This document shows positions 22,348-29,777 of a DNA stretch of 31,880 nucleotides, in pieces; positions within the stretch are counted from its first letter, which is position 1; each line of letters starts with the position of its first letter. The translations under genes and the position numbers were made by a program. The notes beneath the pieces were generated by a model. That model was not told where the DNA came from. It ran no database searches and was given only the letters and a program-made list of their open reading frames with translations. Origin of the DNA: a virus; IMG/VR virus record IMGVR_UViG_3300004460_000347, positions 1-31,880 of that record; one strand, 5' to 3'.

Positions 22348-22905
22348 ATGGCTTGTGATATCGCAAACGGAAGATTAGAAGTATGTAAAGATGCCATCGG
22401 TGGTATTGATGCAATCTACTTCATTAACTTTGGAGACTATACATATCCTACAGATGTAGCTTATGTAGCAGGAACTGACACTATTGATACAATTGCTAAC
22501 GTATCAACACTTTACAAATTTGAATTAAAAGGTACAAACACTTTCGACCAAGTAATTACTGCATCTCGTGAGAACGGAACATCATTTGTAGAGCAAACAC
22601 TTTCAGTTACTCTTAAAAAACAAGATGCTGCAACTCATAAATTAGTTAAATTATTGTCTTACGGACGTCCTAACATCGTAGTTAGAAACCGTAACAATCA
22701 ATTTTTCTTAGCAGGACTTGAATACGGAATGGAGTTAACTACTGCAAACGTTTCAAGTGGGACGCAGATGGGTGATATGAATGGTTATCAATTGACTTTT
22801 GTAGGCACAGAGAAATTGCTTGCAAATCTGTTAGAAGCTTCTTCAGAAGCAGACTTAACAGGTCAAGCTGGAGATGTATTCGGAGTAACGACAACAATCG
22901 TATAA
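22348..22905 (+). CDS. Probable major tail tube protein
   Basis: 185 residues, beta-rich. GIDAIYFINFGDYTYPTD, LYKFELKGTNTFDQVITASRENGTSFVEQ (in parts) and GMELTTANVSSGTQMGD resemble Bacteroidota phage tube proteins. Between two strong terminators it has the look of a highly expressed gene, which a tube protein must be. An alternative is a capsid decoration protein. Confidence 0.62.
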   Translation: MACDIANGRLEVCKDAIGGIDAIYFINFGDYTYPTDVAYVAGTDTIDTIANVSTLYKFELKGTNTFDQVITASRENGTSFVEQTLSVTLKKQDAATHKLVKLLSYGRPNIVVRNRNNQFFLAGLEYGMELTTANVSSGTQMGDMNGYQLTFVGTEKLLANLLEASSEADLTGQAGDVFGVTTTIV

Positions 22906-22937
22906 GCATAATAGATTCTTTTTTTCATAGTTTGATT

Positions 22938-22963
22938 AGGGGTGGCTTCGGTTACCCCTTTTC
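22938..22963 (+). terminator. Rho-independent terminator with UUCG tetraloop
   Basis: AGGGGTGGC (22938-22946), TTCG loop, GTTACCCCT (22951-22959), then a T tract. C(UUCG)G is the exceptionally stable tetraloop. Confidence 0.9.
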
Positions 22964-23002
22964 TATTTTAAAACGATTTGAGAGTTTGTACGTTTAATAT
23001 GT

Positions 23003-23335
23003 ATGATAGTATTAACACCTTCTACATCAGCACAGACCTTTTCGTTTATTCCTCGCTTTGAGAATTACACAACGATGTCAATAACTGACGAACAAACAAA
23101 TGTAACTACAACAGTTGCTATTACAAGTTCAACGCAAGGTGGCTATGTAAATTCAATAACAGCAACATTTGCTTTAAAAAACAATCACACTTACATACTA
23201 TTGCTATCAAACGGAACAACTATCTGTCATAAGGATAAAGTTTTCTGCACAAATCAAAACATCGCAGACTTCTCCGTAAACAACGGAACATATACTTCTA
23301 ACGCTACAACAAACACTTTCATAGTTTATGAGTGA
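23003..23335 (+). CDS. Small virion-associated protein
   Basis: 110 residues. MIVLTPSTSAQTFSFIPRF and YILLLSNGTTICHKDKVFC blocks are part of a family I associate with the flavobacterial phage head region. It is Thr/Ser/Asn-rich and beta-rich. The end overlaps the portal gene by 8 bases. It is probably a minor head or neck component; function uncertain. Confidence 0.6.
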   Translation: MIVLTPSTSAQTFSFIPRFENYTTMSITDEQTNVTTTVAITSSTQGGYVNSITATFALKNNHTYILLLSNGTTICHKDKVFCTNQNIADFSVNNGTYTSNATTNTFIVYE

Positions 23336-25103
23336 TAACTTACATATACTGAGCTTAAGTGCTTACACAACGCCTACAATCCAAGAATCTAAAAGAGAAA
23401 ATTGGGTTGAGTATGGTGAAGACAATAATTACTATTCTTTTTTGATAGATAGATATACGAACTCTACTACAAATAATGCTATTATAAACAATATTAGCAG
23501 ACTTGTTTACGGGAAAGGACTATCTGCTTTAGACGCTAACAGAAAACCTTCTGAGTATGCTCAAATGATGAGCTTATTTAGCAAAGAAGATATTCGTAAA
23601 ATGGTATTAGATAGAAAGATGTTAGGTCAATTTGCTATCCAAGTACACTACAACGATAAACACGATAAAATTCTAAAGGCTTATCATATGCCAGTGAATT
23701 TAATTCGTGCAGAGAAATGTAATAAAGACGGAGAAATAGCAGGATATTACTATTCTGACGATTGGACAGATGTTAAGAATTTTGCTCCAGTGCGTTATTC
23801 TGCGTTTGGAATGTCAAAAGATAAGGTAGAGATTCTATTCTCTAAACCTTATGCAGTTGGAATGAAATACTATTCTTATCCTGACTATCAAGGTTCAGTT
23901 CCTTATGCACTATTAGAAGAAGAAATTGCAGATTATTTGATAAACGAAGTACAAAACGGATTCTCAGGAACTAAAGTAGTTAACTTTAACAACGGAGTAC
24001 CTACTGAAGAACAACAAGCAATGATTACTTCTAAAGTAATGAACAAGCTAACAGGTTCTAGAGGTCAAAAAGTGATTGTAGCATTCAACGACAACTCGGA
24101 ATCAAAGACAACTGTTGATGATATTCCTTTAAATGATGCTCCTGAACACTACACATACTTATCTGAGGAGTGTTTGCGTAAGATTATGTTAGGTCATAAC
24201 GTGACTTCTCCGTTATTATTTGGAGTTGCTAGTTCAAATGGATTTAGTTCTAACGCAGACGAGCTTAAAAACTCTGCTGTGTTGTTTGACAATATGGTTA
24301 TTCGTCCAATGCAAGAGGAGTTATGTGAAGCATTTGATGAGATTCTAGCATTTAACGGAATCACTTTAAAACTATTCTTCAGAACATTACAGCCTTTAGA
24401 GTTTACAGACCTTGAAAACACGCAAACTGCAGAACAAGTAGTTGAAGAAACAGGAACAGATGGAACTGCTTTAAGCAAAATGGACAAGCAAATTGCTGAT
24501 GCCTTGATTGAATGTGGTGAAGTAGTAGATGAAAATTGGATATTAATTGATGAGTTTGAAGTTGATTACGACCAAGAAGATGAAATTGACTTAGAGATTG
24601 AAAAAGCAAATAGTAAAAAACAATCTTTATTGTCTAAAGTTTACAACTTTGTAAGTACTGGAACTGCTAATCCTAGAGCTAAATCAGAACAAGATTCTAA
24701 CATTGATGGATTTAAGTTCATTACACGTTACCGATACAATGGAGGTATTAAAGACAACACACGTGAGTTTTGTAGAAAGATGGTATCTGCTGATAAAGTA
24801 TATCGCAAAGAAGATATCATTAGAATGGGTTCACAAGCAGTAAATGCAGGTTGGGGAGCAAAAGGTGCTGATACTTATTCTATTTGGTTATACAAAGGAG
24901 GAGGAGCTTGTCATCATAAATGGATGAGACAAACATTTGTATCATTTGAGAAAGGACGAGGAATAGATCCATTAAGTCCTAATGCAAAAACAATCAGTAC
25001 AAACAAAGCAGAGAAAGCAGGTTACAGAGTTAGGAATCCACAAGAAGTTGCGATGCGTCCTGTAGATATGCCGAATCAAGGATTTTTACCTAAAAACAAT
25101 TAA
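23328..25103 (+). CDS. Portal protein with C-terminal Mu-F-like domain
   Basis: 591 residues. Residues 1 to about 370 form the portal (IINNISRLVYGKGLSA, KMVLDRKMLGQFAIQVHY, MLGHNVTSPLLFGVASSNG). Residues about 455-545 (DNTREFCRKM, then GGGACHHKWMRQ) have the NTR-x-x-C ... CxH-x-W layout of Mu F / SPP1 gp7 minor head proteins, which are normally separate. An acidic linker (EVDYDQEDEIDLEIEKAN) joins the parts. The portal forms the DNA gate of the head. Confidence 0.85.
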   Translation: MSDNLHILSLSAYTTPTIQESKRENWVEYGEDNNYYSFLIDRYTNSTTNNAIINNISRLVYGKGLSALDANRKPSEYAQMMSLFSKEDIRKMVLDRKMLGQFAIQVHYNDKHDKILKAYHMPVNLIRAEKCNKDGEIAGYYYSDDWTDVKNFAPVRYSAFGMSKDKVEILFSKPYAVGMKYYSYPDYQGSVPYALLEEEIADYLINEVQNGFSGTKVVNFNNGVPTEEQQAMITSKVMNKLTGSRGQKVIVAFNDNSESKTTVDDIPLNDAPEHYTYLSEECLRKIMLGHNVTSPLLFGVASSNGFSSNADELKNSAVLFDNMVIRPMQEELCEAFDEILAFNGITLKLFFRTLQPLEFTDLENTQTAEQVVEETGTDGTALSKMDKQIADALIECGEVVDENWILIDEFEVDYDQEDEIDLEIEKANSKKQSLLSKVYNFVSTGTANPRAKSEQDSNIDGFKFITRYRYNGGIKDNTREFCRKMVSADKVYRKEDIIRMGSQAVNAGWGAKGADTYSIWLYKGGGACHHKWMRQTFVSFEKGRGIDPLSPNAKTISTNKAEKAGYRVRNPQEVAMRPVDMPNQGFLPKNN

Positions 25104-25105
25104 CA

Positions 25106-25606
25106 ATGGCAGAGGCTTTATTTATAACTCGTGACGACATCGTAAAATACACTGCGTTAAATGGAAACGTTGACACTGATAAGTTTATTCAGTTTATCAA
25201 GATAGCTCAGGATATTCACATACAGAATTACTTAGGTTCTAAACTATTCCAAAAGCTACAAGCTGACGTTATCGCAGGAACTCTTGCAGGTAATTATTTG
25301 AGTTTAGTTACTACTTATGTTCAACCGATGTTGATCCACTGGGGAATGGTAGAATATTTACCTTTCGCAGCTTACACAATTGCAAACAAAGGAGTTTACA
25401 AACATTCATCTGAGAATGCTGAGAACGTAGATAAAAACGAAGTAGACTATTTACTCGAAAAGGAAAGAAGTATTGCTCAACATTACACGGAAAGATTCAT
25501 AGACTATATGTCATTTAATCAGACTTTGTTTCCAGAGTTTAGAGCAAACAAGAATAATGATATGTTCCCTGATTCCAACAATAACAACATAGGATGGTAT
25601 CTGTAA
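25106..25606 (+). CDS. Head-tail connector protein (DUF6712-like)
   Basis: 166 residues. FITRDDIVKYTALNGNVDTDK, FIKIAQDIHIQNYLGSKLF and IHWGMVEYLPFAAYTIANK (in parts) form a helical family usual after the portal in Bacteroidota phages, likely an adaptor between portal and tail. The name DUF6712 is from memory. The role is inferred from position and fold type. Confidence 0.68.
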   Translation: MAEALFITRDDIVKYTALNGNVDTDKFIQFIKIAQDIHIQNYLGSKLFQKLQADVIAGTLAGNYLSLVTTYVQPMLIHWGMVEYLPFAAYTIANKGVYKHSSENAENVDKNEVDYLLEKERSIAQHYTERFIDYMSFNQTLFPEFRANKNNDMFPDSNNNNIGWYL

Positions 25607-25695
25607 AAACTAAAGTATATAAACCGAAAGAAACTAATGTTGAGAAACTTCGTGTTTTTCTCGCTAAATTAAATAAAAACGAAAATGGCAAATAG
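25594..25695 (+). CDS. Very small basic protein (33 aa), tentative
   Basis: 33 residues, MVSVKTKVYKPKETNVEK and a Leu-rich end, overlapping both the connector and the next gene. Base composition is consistent with coding, but it is short. I include it because it fills the only gap here and starts inside the previous gene in the same way as other coupled genes. It could be spurious. Confidence 0.4.
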   Translation: MVSVKTKVYKPKETNVEKLRVFLAKLNKNENGK

Positions 25696-26584
25696 TAACG
25701 GATGGGGAGATGGTGCTGCCAACAATGCAATAGGTTGGGGACAAGGTGCTAATAATAACATCGGATGGGGTAAATCACATTCTACATCTAACGCAGGATT
25801 AACTGACATCGTAGGACTTACTACAGATTCAGACGCACAGGCATTTATTACTGCTGCTGCAATTACAAACGCTACGCAACAAAGTGCAATAGACACACTT
25901 GTGAAAGGTTTAAAGACTGACGGAATTTGGACAAAGATGAAAGCTATTTACCCGTTTGTCGGTGGAACTGCATCAACTCATAAATACAACCTTAAAGACC
26001 CTAGAGATTTAGACGCTGCTTTCAGATTACAATTTAATGGTGGAATAACTCATTCTAGTACAGGTGTTTTACCAAATGGAACTAATGGTTATGCAAATAC
26101 TTTTTTTATTCCATCTGTGCAAATAGCAAATGCTGATAGTTTTCACTTCTCTATTTATTCAAGAACAAATGGTGCTTGGACATATCCTGATATAGGAGCT
26201 ATAGAGTATGATGGTGATGGTAATTATTATGTGGTGCAGTCATTTTATGGGATTAATGCGAATGGTGGAAATACTACTTTATGGCACGGGAATAATAATG
26301 CACGTGGTTTTTTGGATACTAATTCATTAGGTTTATATGTTGGTAATCGTAATTTAACAGGTAGTGCTACAGCATTTAAAAATGGTGTTTTAAAACTTAC
26401 TAATAGTGCAGGAAGTGCATTAAGTGCCGGCGTTCCAATGTCTTTAATGGCATTATTAGGGGAATTTTATGGTAGAAGAGAATTAGCATTTTCAACATTA
26501 GGAACAGGTTTAACAAATACAGACAACACCAACTTATATACAAGAATTCAAACATTCCAAACAACTTTATCTCGCCAAGTATGA
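25685..26584 (+). CDS. Virion appendage/fibre protein with GWG repeats
   Basis: 299 residues. The N-terminus has three repeats of the form NGWG-x6/IGWG (GWGDGAANNA, IGWGQGANNN, IGWGK), probably the attachment part. A helical stretch (DIVGLTTDSDAQAF) precedes a lectin-like beta region that starts at DAAFRLQFNGG (about residue 113) and contains many Gly/Asn/Tyr residues. Codons between about 26040 and 26500 shift to T-ending forms. It is a candidate second receptor-binding protein. Confidence 0.65.
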   Translation: MANSNGWGDGAANNAIGWGQGANNNIGWGKSHSTSNAGLTDIVGLTTDSDAQAFITAAAITNATQQSAIDTLVKGLKTDGIWTKMKAIYPFVGGTASTHKYNLKDPRDLDAAFRLQFNGGITHSSTGVLPNGTNGYANTFFIPSVQIANADSFHFSIYSRTNGAWTYPDIGAIEYDGDGNYYVVQSFYGINANGGNTTLWHGNNNARGFLDTNSLGLYVGNRNLTGSATAFKNGVLKLTNSAGSALSAGVPMSLMALLGEFYGRRELAFSTLGTGLTNTDNTNLYTRIQTFQTTLSRQV

Positions 26585-26820
26585 TACAAGTAGCACTATT
26601 AACAGAAGTAGAAAAAGACGAACTTACAGGAGTTCAATACGCACCTGATTGTTTTTACAATCCCATTCAAGATTTACTAGATGATTGGGTTATTTCACTT
26701 GAAGAAGTAAATGGTACAACTAATCCTGAAACAATGTGGGTAAAAGACCTTAATGTTATTGAGTACAAACCAAAACCTGTAATTGTTTTAGAACCTAAAA
26801 CTCCTGTAAATGAAGACTAA
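26581..26820 (+). CDS. Small protein after the appendage gene
   Basis: 79 residues. An EVEKDELTGVQYAPDCFYNPI segment and an acidic C-terminal tail rich in Pro and Lys are seen. It overlaps both neighbours. By position it may be an appendage assembly factor. No family is recognised. Confidence 0.6.
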   Translation: MIQVALLTEVEKDELTGVQYAPDCFYNPIQDLLDDWVISLEEVNGTTNPETMWVKDLNVIEYKPKPVIVLEPKTPVNED

Positions 26821-27235
26821 TCTTACAATCATAGCTTTCTCAATTTGCACGGTGCTTACTCCAATAGTGCCTTTAGTTTTAATCGCAATAGTAGCAATTA
26901 TTTTAGATACGTGTTTTGGTATTTGGAAAAGTATTCGTAAGACAGGATGGAAATCAATTCGTTCACGTAGACTATCTCACACCATCTCTAAGACACTTTT
27001 ATATAGTGGAGCGATAGTATTTGTGTTCCTGTTAGAAAAATACGTTGTAGCTGATATTTTAGGACACTTCATTGCAATTGATTTACTGATGACAAAAGCG
27101 TTTACTACATTCTGCGTTTACACGGAAGTAAAAAGTATTAACGAAAGCTACTACTCAGTTACAGGAATCAACGTATGGGATAAGTTTGTTAAGTTTGCAA
27201 AACGAAGTAAAGAACAACTAGACGAAATCAAATGA
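26810..27235 (+). CDS. Holin (phage_holin_4-like)
   Basis: 141 residues. Three hydrophobic segments are visible: about 6-33 (with a Pro and an Asp, PIVPLVLIAIVAIILDTCFG), about 62-80 (TLLYSGAIVFVFLLE) and about 82-103. Basic loop residues (RKTGWKSIRSRRLSH) lie between the first two. The layout matches the toxin-secretion/phage-lysis holin family, which opens the inner membrane at lysis time. The endolysin gene follows with an ATGA overlap. Confidence 0.82.
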   Translation: MKTNLTIIAFSICTVLTPIVPLVLIAIVAIILDTCFGIWKSIRKTGWKSIRSRRLSHTISKTLLYSGAIVFVFLLEKYVVADILGHFIAIDLLMTKAFTTFCVYTEVKSINESYYSVTGINVWDKFVKFAKRSKEQLDEIK

Positions 27236-27795
27236 CGCTAATAGAAAAATACGTTGCCTTTACTAAGAAATGGGAAGGTGGACTATCCAGAGATAAATCA
27301 GATTCTGCATCTAGCTTTCCGTGTCCAACTGCTTACAAGGGAAAAACGGGATATCACACCAACGCAGGAATAACTTATCAAGCGTGGGTAAGTTTCTTTG
27401 GAGTAGAAAACGACCATAGATTCTACTTGATGAACGCTGAGGATTGGTTTACTATCTTCAAAAAAGGATATTGGGATGCAGTTAGAGGTGACTCTTACAA
27501 TTCACAAAACATTGCAATATTTGTTACAGGTATGGCGTGGGGATCAGGAGTTAAACAAGCATCGAAATCTTTACAGGTAGCAATCAATCATTGTGGTTTA
27601 CTTTGTACAGTTGACGGAATCATAGGAGTAAAGACAATACTACTGGCAAACTCAATTGAACCTAAGAAATTATTTGACGCATTGACTGCTGAAAGAGAAA
27701 GATTCTTTTATGCAATTGGAATAGGTAAAAACGCTAAATTCTTGACAGGATGGTTAAACAGATTAAACGATTATCGTTATACATTTCGACCTTAA
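27232..27795 (+). CDS. Endolysin, N-acetylmuramidase (GH108-type)
   Basis: 187 residues. The N-terminal KWEGGLS block holds the expected catalytic Glu15, and GYHTNAGITYQAW is the following conserved segment of the family. The C-terminal part (SLQVAINHCGLLCTVDGIIG and after) resembles a PG_binding_3 peptidoglycan-binding domain. It cleaves the glycan backbone of the cell wall. It has no signal peptide, so it depends on the holin upstream. Confidence 0.85.
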   Translation: MTLIEKYVAFTKKWEGGLSRDKSDSASSFPCPTAYKGKTGYHTNAGITYQAWVSFFGVENDHRFYLMNAEDWFTIFKKGYWDAVRGDSYNSQNIAIFVTGMAWGSGVKQASKSLQVAINHCGLLCTVDGIIGVKTILLANSIEPKKLFDALTAERERFFYAIGIGKNAKFLTGWLNRLNDYRYTFRP

Positions 27796-28202
27796 TTATT
27801 TTAGGTTCGTGTTCAGCTAATTATCACGTTTTACGTGCAATCAAAAAAGGATATGTTTGTGACGAAACTAGCGACACAATACAAGTTTCGACAATAGACT
27901 CAATTCCGTACGTTTTAAGAGACTCAATTTATTGGGAGAAGGTAATTGTTCAGAAAGATACAATCGTTCGTTACAAGCGTTCTTACGTACCTAAAACGAG
28001 ATTTCAGACACGTATTGAATATAAGTACAAAACAAAATACATCAAAGCGGAAGCTCAGAAGGTAAAATATCAAAATAAATACATCACAAAGACGAAAGTT
28101 AATTGGTTATTTGTAATATTGTCATTTATTATTGGATTCTTTACAAGATTAGCATTGAGTGAAACCTTTAGAAGTAGGTTAAGACTTCTACCTAAACTTT
28201 AA
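27750..28202 (+). CDS. Candidate unimolecular spanin (lipoprotein plus membrane helix)
   Basis: 150 residues, overlapping the endolysin by 46 bases in another frame. The N-terminus is a lipoprotein signal with lipobox LGSC (Cys21). Residues about 119-136 (WLFVILSFIIGFFTRLAL) form an inner membrane helix with a basic end. The part between is long, beta-like and charged. A lipid anchor in the outer membrane plus a C-terminal span in the inner membrane is the mark of u-spanins, which fuse the two membranes in the last step of lysis. The overlapping position after the endolysin supports this. Confidence 0.78.
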   Translation: MVKQIKRLSLYISTLIILGSCSANYHVLRAIKKGYVCDETSDTIQVSTIDSIPYVLRDSIYWEKVIVQKDTIVRYKRSYVPKTRFQTRIEYKYKTKYIKAEAQKVKYQNKYITKTKVNWLFVILSFIIGFFTRLALSETFRSRLRLLPKL

Positions 28203-28204
28203 GT

Positions 28205-29242
28205 ATGAGCAAACAAAGTAGATTCCGATTACAAGAAGACGAAATAGAAATATTAAACTCTTACAGGACAATTAAATTAGAATCTAACGGGCTAGGATTA
28301 GACGATAAAGATGTAAAAAACGGATGGATTAAGAATAAACACGCATCATTGTTCTTTAAAAATCCGAACTTTAAGGAAGCTGAGGAAGTAAATTATAAAG
28401 AGCTGCAGGATTTAATCTTAAAAGACATCAAAGATTTTAAACCTGAATATCCTACAATCTTTAGAAATCCATCAACAGACGGACATTTACTTGTGGTTGA
28501 TCCTGCTGACATACACATCGGAAAGTTATGTGAAGCATTTGAAACAGGCGAGGACTATAACAATCAAATCGCAGTTAAACGAGTAAAAGACGGAGTACAA
28601 GGAATCCTAGACAAAAGCTCAGGGTTTAACATTGATAAAATTCTTTTTATTGGAGGAAACGATATTTTACATATTGATACTCCTAAACGAACTACTACTG
28701 GAGGAACACCACAGGACACAGACGGAATGTGGTACTCTAATTTTCTAATCGCAAAACGTTTATATGTTGATATCTTGGAAACTTTGTTATCTGTGGCTGA
28801 TGTTCATTTTACTTTCAATCCCAGCAATCACGATTATACACACGGTTTTTTTCTTGCAGATTGCATACAAACTTGGTTTAAAGATTGTGATAACATTACT
28901 TTTGATTGCTCTATTGCTCATCGCAAGGGGTACTTATATGGAAAGAATCTAATCGGAACAACTCACGGAGACGGAGCAAAACACGAACACTTACCTTTAT
29001 TGATGGCAACTGAGTTTCCACACGAATGGAGTTTGTCTAAGCACAGGTATGTTTATACGCATCACGTTCATCACAAGACTTCTAAAGATTACATTGGAGT
29101 AACTGTTGAATCACTACGATCACCCTCCGGAACGGACTCTTGGCATCATAGAAACGGCTACCAACATTCACCACAAGCAGTAGAAGGATTCCTGCACCAC
29201 AAAGAATTTGGTCAAGTTTGTAGGATATCACATATCTTTTAG
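28205..29242 (+). CDS. Calcineurin-like metallophosphoesterase
   Basis: 345 residues. All five metal-site motifs are visible: Asp102-x-His104 (DPADIHIGK), GGND (Asp153), NPSNHD (Asn208, His209), HGD (254-256) and HHVHH (286-290). The fold is that of Mre11/SbcD-type and protein phosphatases. In a phage it may degrade DNA ends or cleave phosphate monoesters; the substrate is unknown. It is the last gene of the late arm. Confidence 0.85.
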   Translation: MSKQSRFRLQEDEIEILNSYRTIKLESNGLGLDDKDVKNGWIKNKHASLFFKNPNFKEAEEVNYKELQDLILKDIKDFKPEYPTIFRNPSTDGHLLVVDPADIHIGKLCEAFETGEDYNNQIAVKRVKDGVQGILDKSSGFNIDKILFIGGNDILHIDTPKRTTTGGTPQDTDGMWYSNFLIAKRLYVDILETLLSVADVHFTFNPSNHDYTHGFFLADCIQTWFKDCDNITFDCSIAHRKGYLYGKNLIGTTHGDGAKHEHLPLLMATEFPHEWSLSKHRYVYTHHVHHKTSKDYIGVTVESLRSPSGTDSWHHRNGYQHSPQAVEGFLHHKEFGQVCRISHIF

Positions 29243-29250
29243 TATATTTG
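29217..29250 (+). promoter_or_regulatory. Promoter-like pair at the end of the phosphoesterase gene
   Basis: TTTG (29217-29220), a 22-base gap, then TATATTTG (29243-29250), matching the flavobacterial consensus. Its transcript would start near 29256 and meet the terminator at 29280-29308, giving an RNA of about 50 bases. It could be a real small RNA or a chance match. Confidence 0.4.
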
Positions 29251-29279
29251 CAACTCATAGTTTTTTAGGTTTTTGGATT

Positions 29280-29308
29280 AGGGGATGTCGCAAGGCATCC
29301 CTTTTTTT
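29280..29308 (+). terminator. Rho-independent terminator with GCAA tetraloop
   Basis: AGGGGATGTC (29280-29289), GCAA, GGCATCCCTT (29294-29303), then seven Ts. A GNRA tetraloop on a ten-pair stem with two G-T pairs. It ends the late arm. Confidence 0.92.
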
Positions 29309-29343
29309 ATGGGTATAACTTTACATTTTACCTTTGTTCTGTT

Positions 29344-29416
29344 ACAATATAATGTGCTTTTGCATATTATAATGTCCATAAGTGGCAACATAAAGGACAA
29401 ATACATATTATAATGT
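29344..29416 (+). repeat. Three direct repeats with core TATAATGT
   Basis: ACAATATAATGT, then CATATTATAATGT twice. Start-to-start distances are close to 20 and 41 bases, near two and four DNA turns, so a protein could bind on one face. Confidence 0.6.
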
Positions 29417-29447
29417 TACTTATAAGTCACTTTATATATACGCATTG

Positions 29448-29466
29448 ATACGTAAAATATACGTAT
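29448..29466 (+). promoter_or_regulatory. Perfect inverted repeat, probable operator
   Basis: ATACGTA, five bases, TACGTAT. Another ATACG lies ten bases upstream. It is placed about 80 bases before the early promoter -33 box, as for a phage regulator site. The protein that binds it is unknown. Confidence 0.5.
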
Positions 29467-29542
29467 TTACATCTTATTTGGTATAAATTTTCCCTAGTAA
29501 AATCAAGTATTTTAAAAATAATTGTAAAAAAAATGAAAATAA

Positions 29543-29575
29543 TTGTTCATAATTGAAACCTTATCTTTATATTTG
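29543..29575 (+). promoter_or_regulatory. Early promoter (TTG, 22 bp, TATATTTG)
   Basis: TTG at 29543-29545 and TATATTTG at 29568-29575, matching TTG-N17-23-TAnnTTTG. It lies 34 bases before the first gene of the early arm. It is the best promoter I can see in the window. Confidence 0.75.
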
Positions 29576-29609
29576 CATATAAGTAATTCAAATAACAAAT
29601 TTAAAAGCT

Positions 29610-29777
29610 ATGAAAAAACAAGAAATGATCCAAGTAATGATTGCAGAAGAAAAGCAATTGTGGAAAGAAATGATGGAGTGTATTGACAAACTAGGAATGC
29701 GTGACTCTATTACAGATATCGCAGTAGCACGTTGGTCAGCTGTTAATAAACTAGTATGTAAACTTAGAGGAATATGA
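29610..29777 (+). CDS. Small helical protein (55 aa)
   Basis: 55 residues starting MKKQEMIQVMIAEEKQLWKEM, predicted to be a helical bundle. It is the first gene after the early promoter and its stop overlaps the next start (ATGA). Function unknown; first early genes of phages often act on the host. Confidence 0.6.
   Translation: MKKQEMIQVMIAEEKQLWKEMMECIDKLGMRDSITDIAVARWSAVNKLVCKLRGI

Larger units (their letters stand above)
29309..29609 (+). promoter_or_regulatory. Non-coding control region with repeats (possible origin/operator)
   Basis: About 300 bases without a gene, very AT-rich. It contains three copies of a TATAATGT motif (29344-29355, 29363-29375, 29404-29416; the last two are identical over 13 bases). 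Three ATACG motifs lie at 29438, 29448 and 29459. An inverted repeat ATACGTA-AAATA-TACGTAT spans 29448-29466, and the early promoter lies at 29543-29575. This looks like an operator or origin region that separates the late and early arms. Confidence 0.65.

Noticed and set aside
28764-28952. Plus-strand ORF with hydrophobic content inside the phosphoesterase gene
   Set aside because: Hydrophobic only as a frame shadow of the metal-site region. There is no start context or overlap pattern like the real coupled genes.
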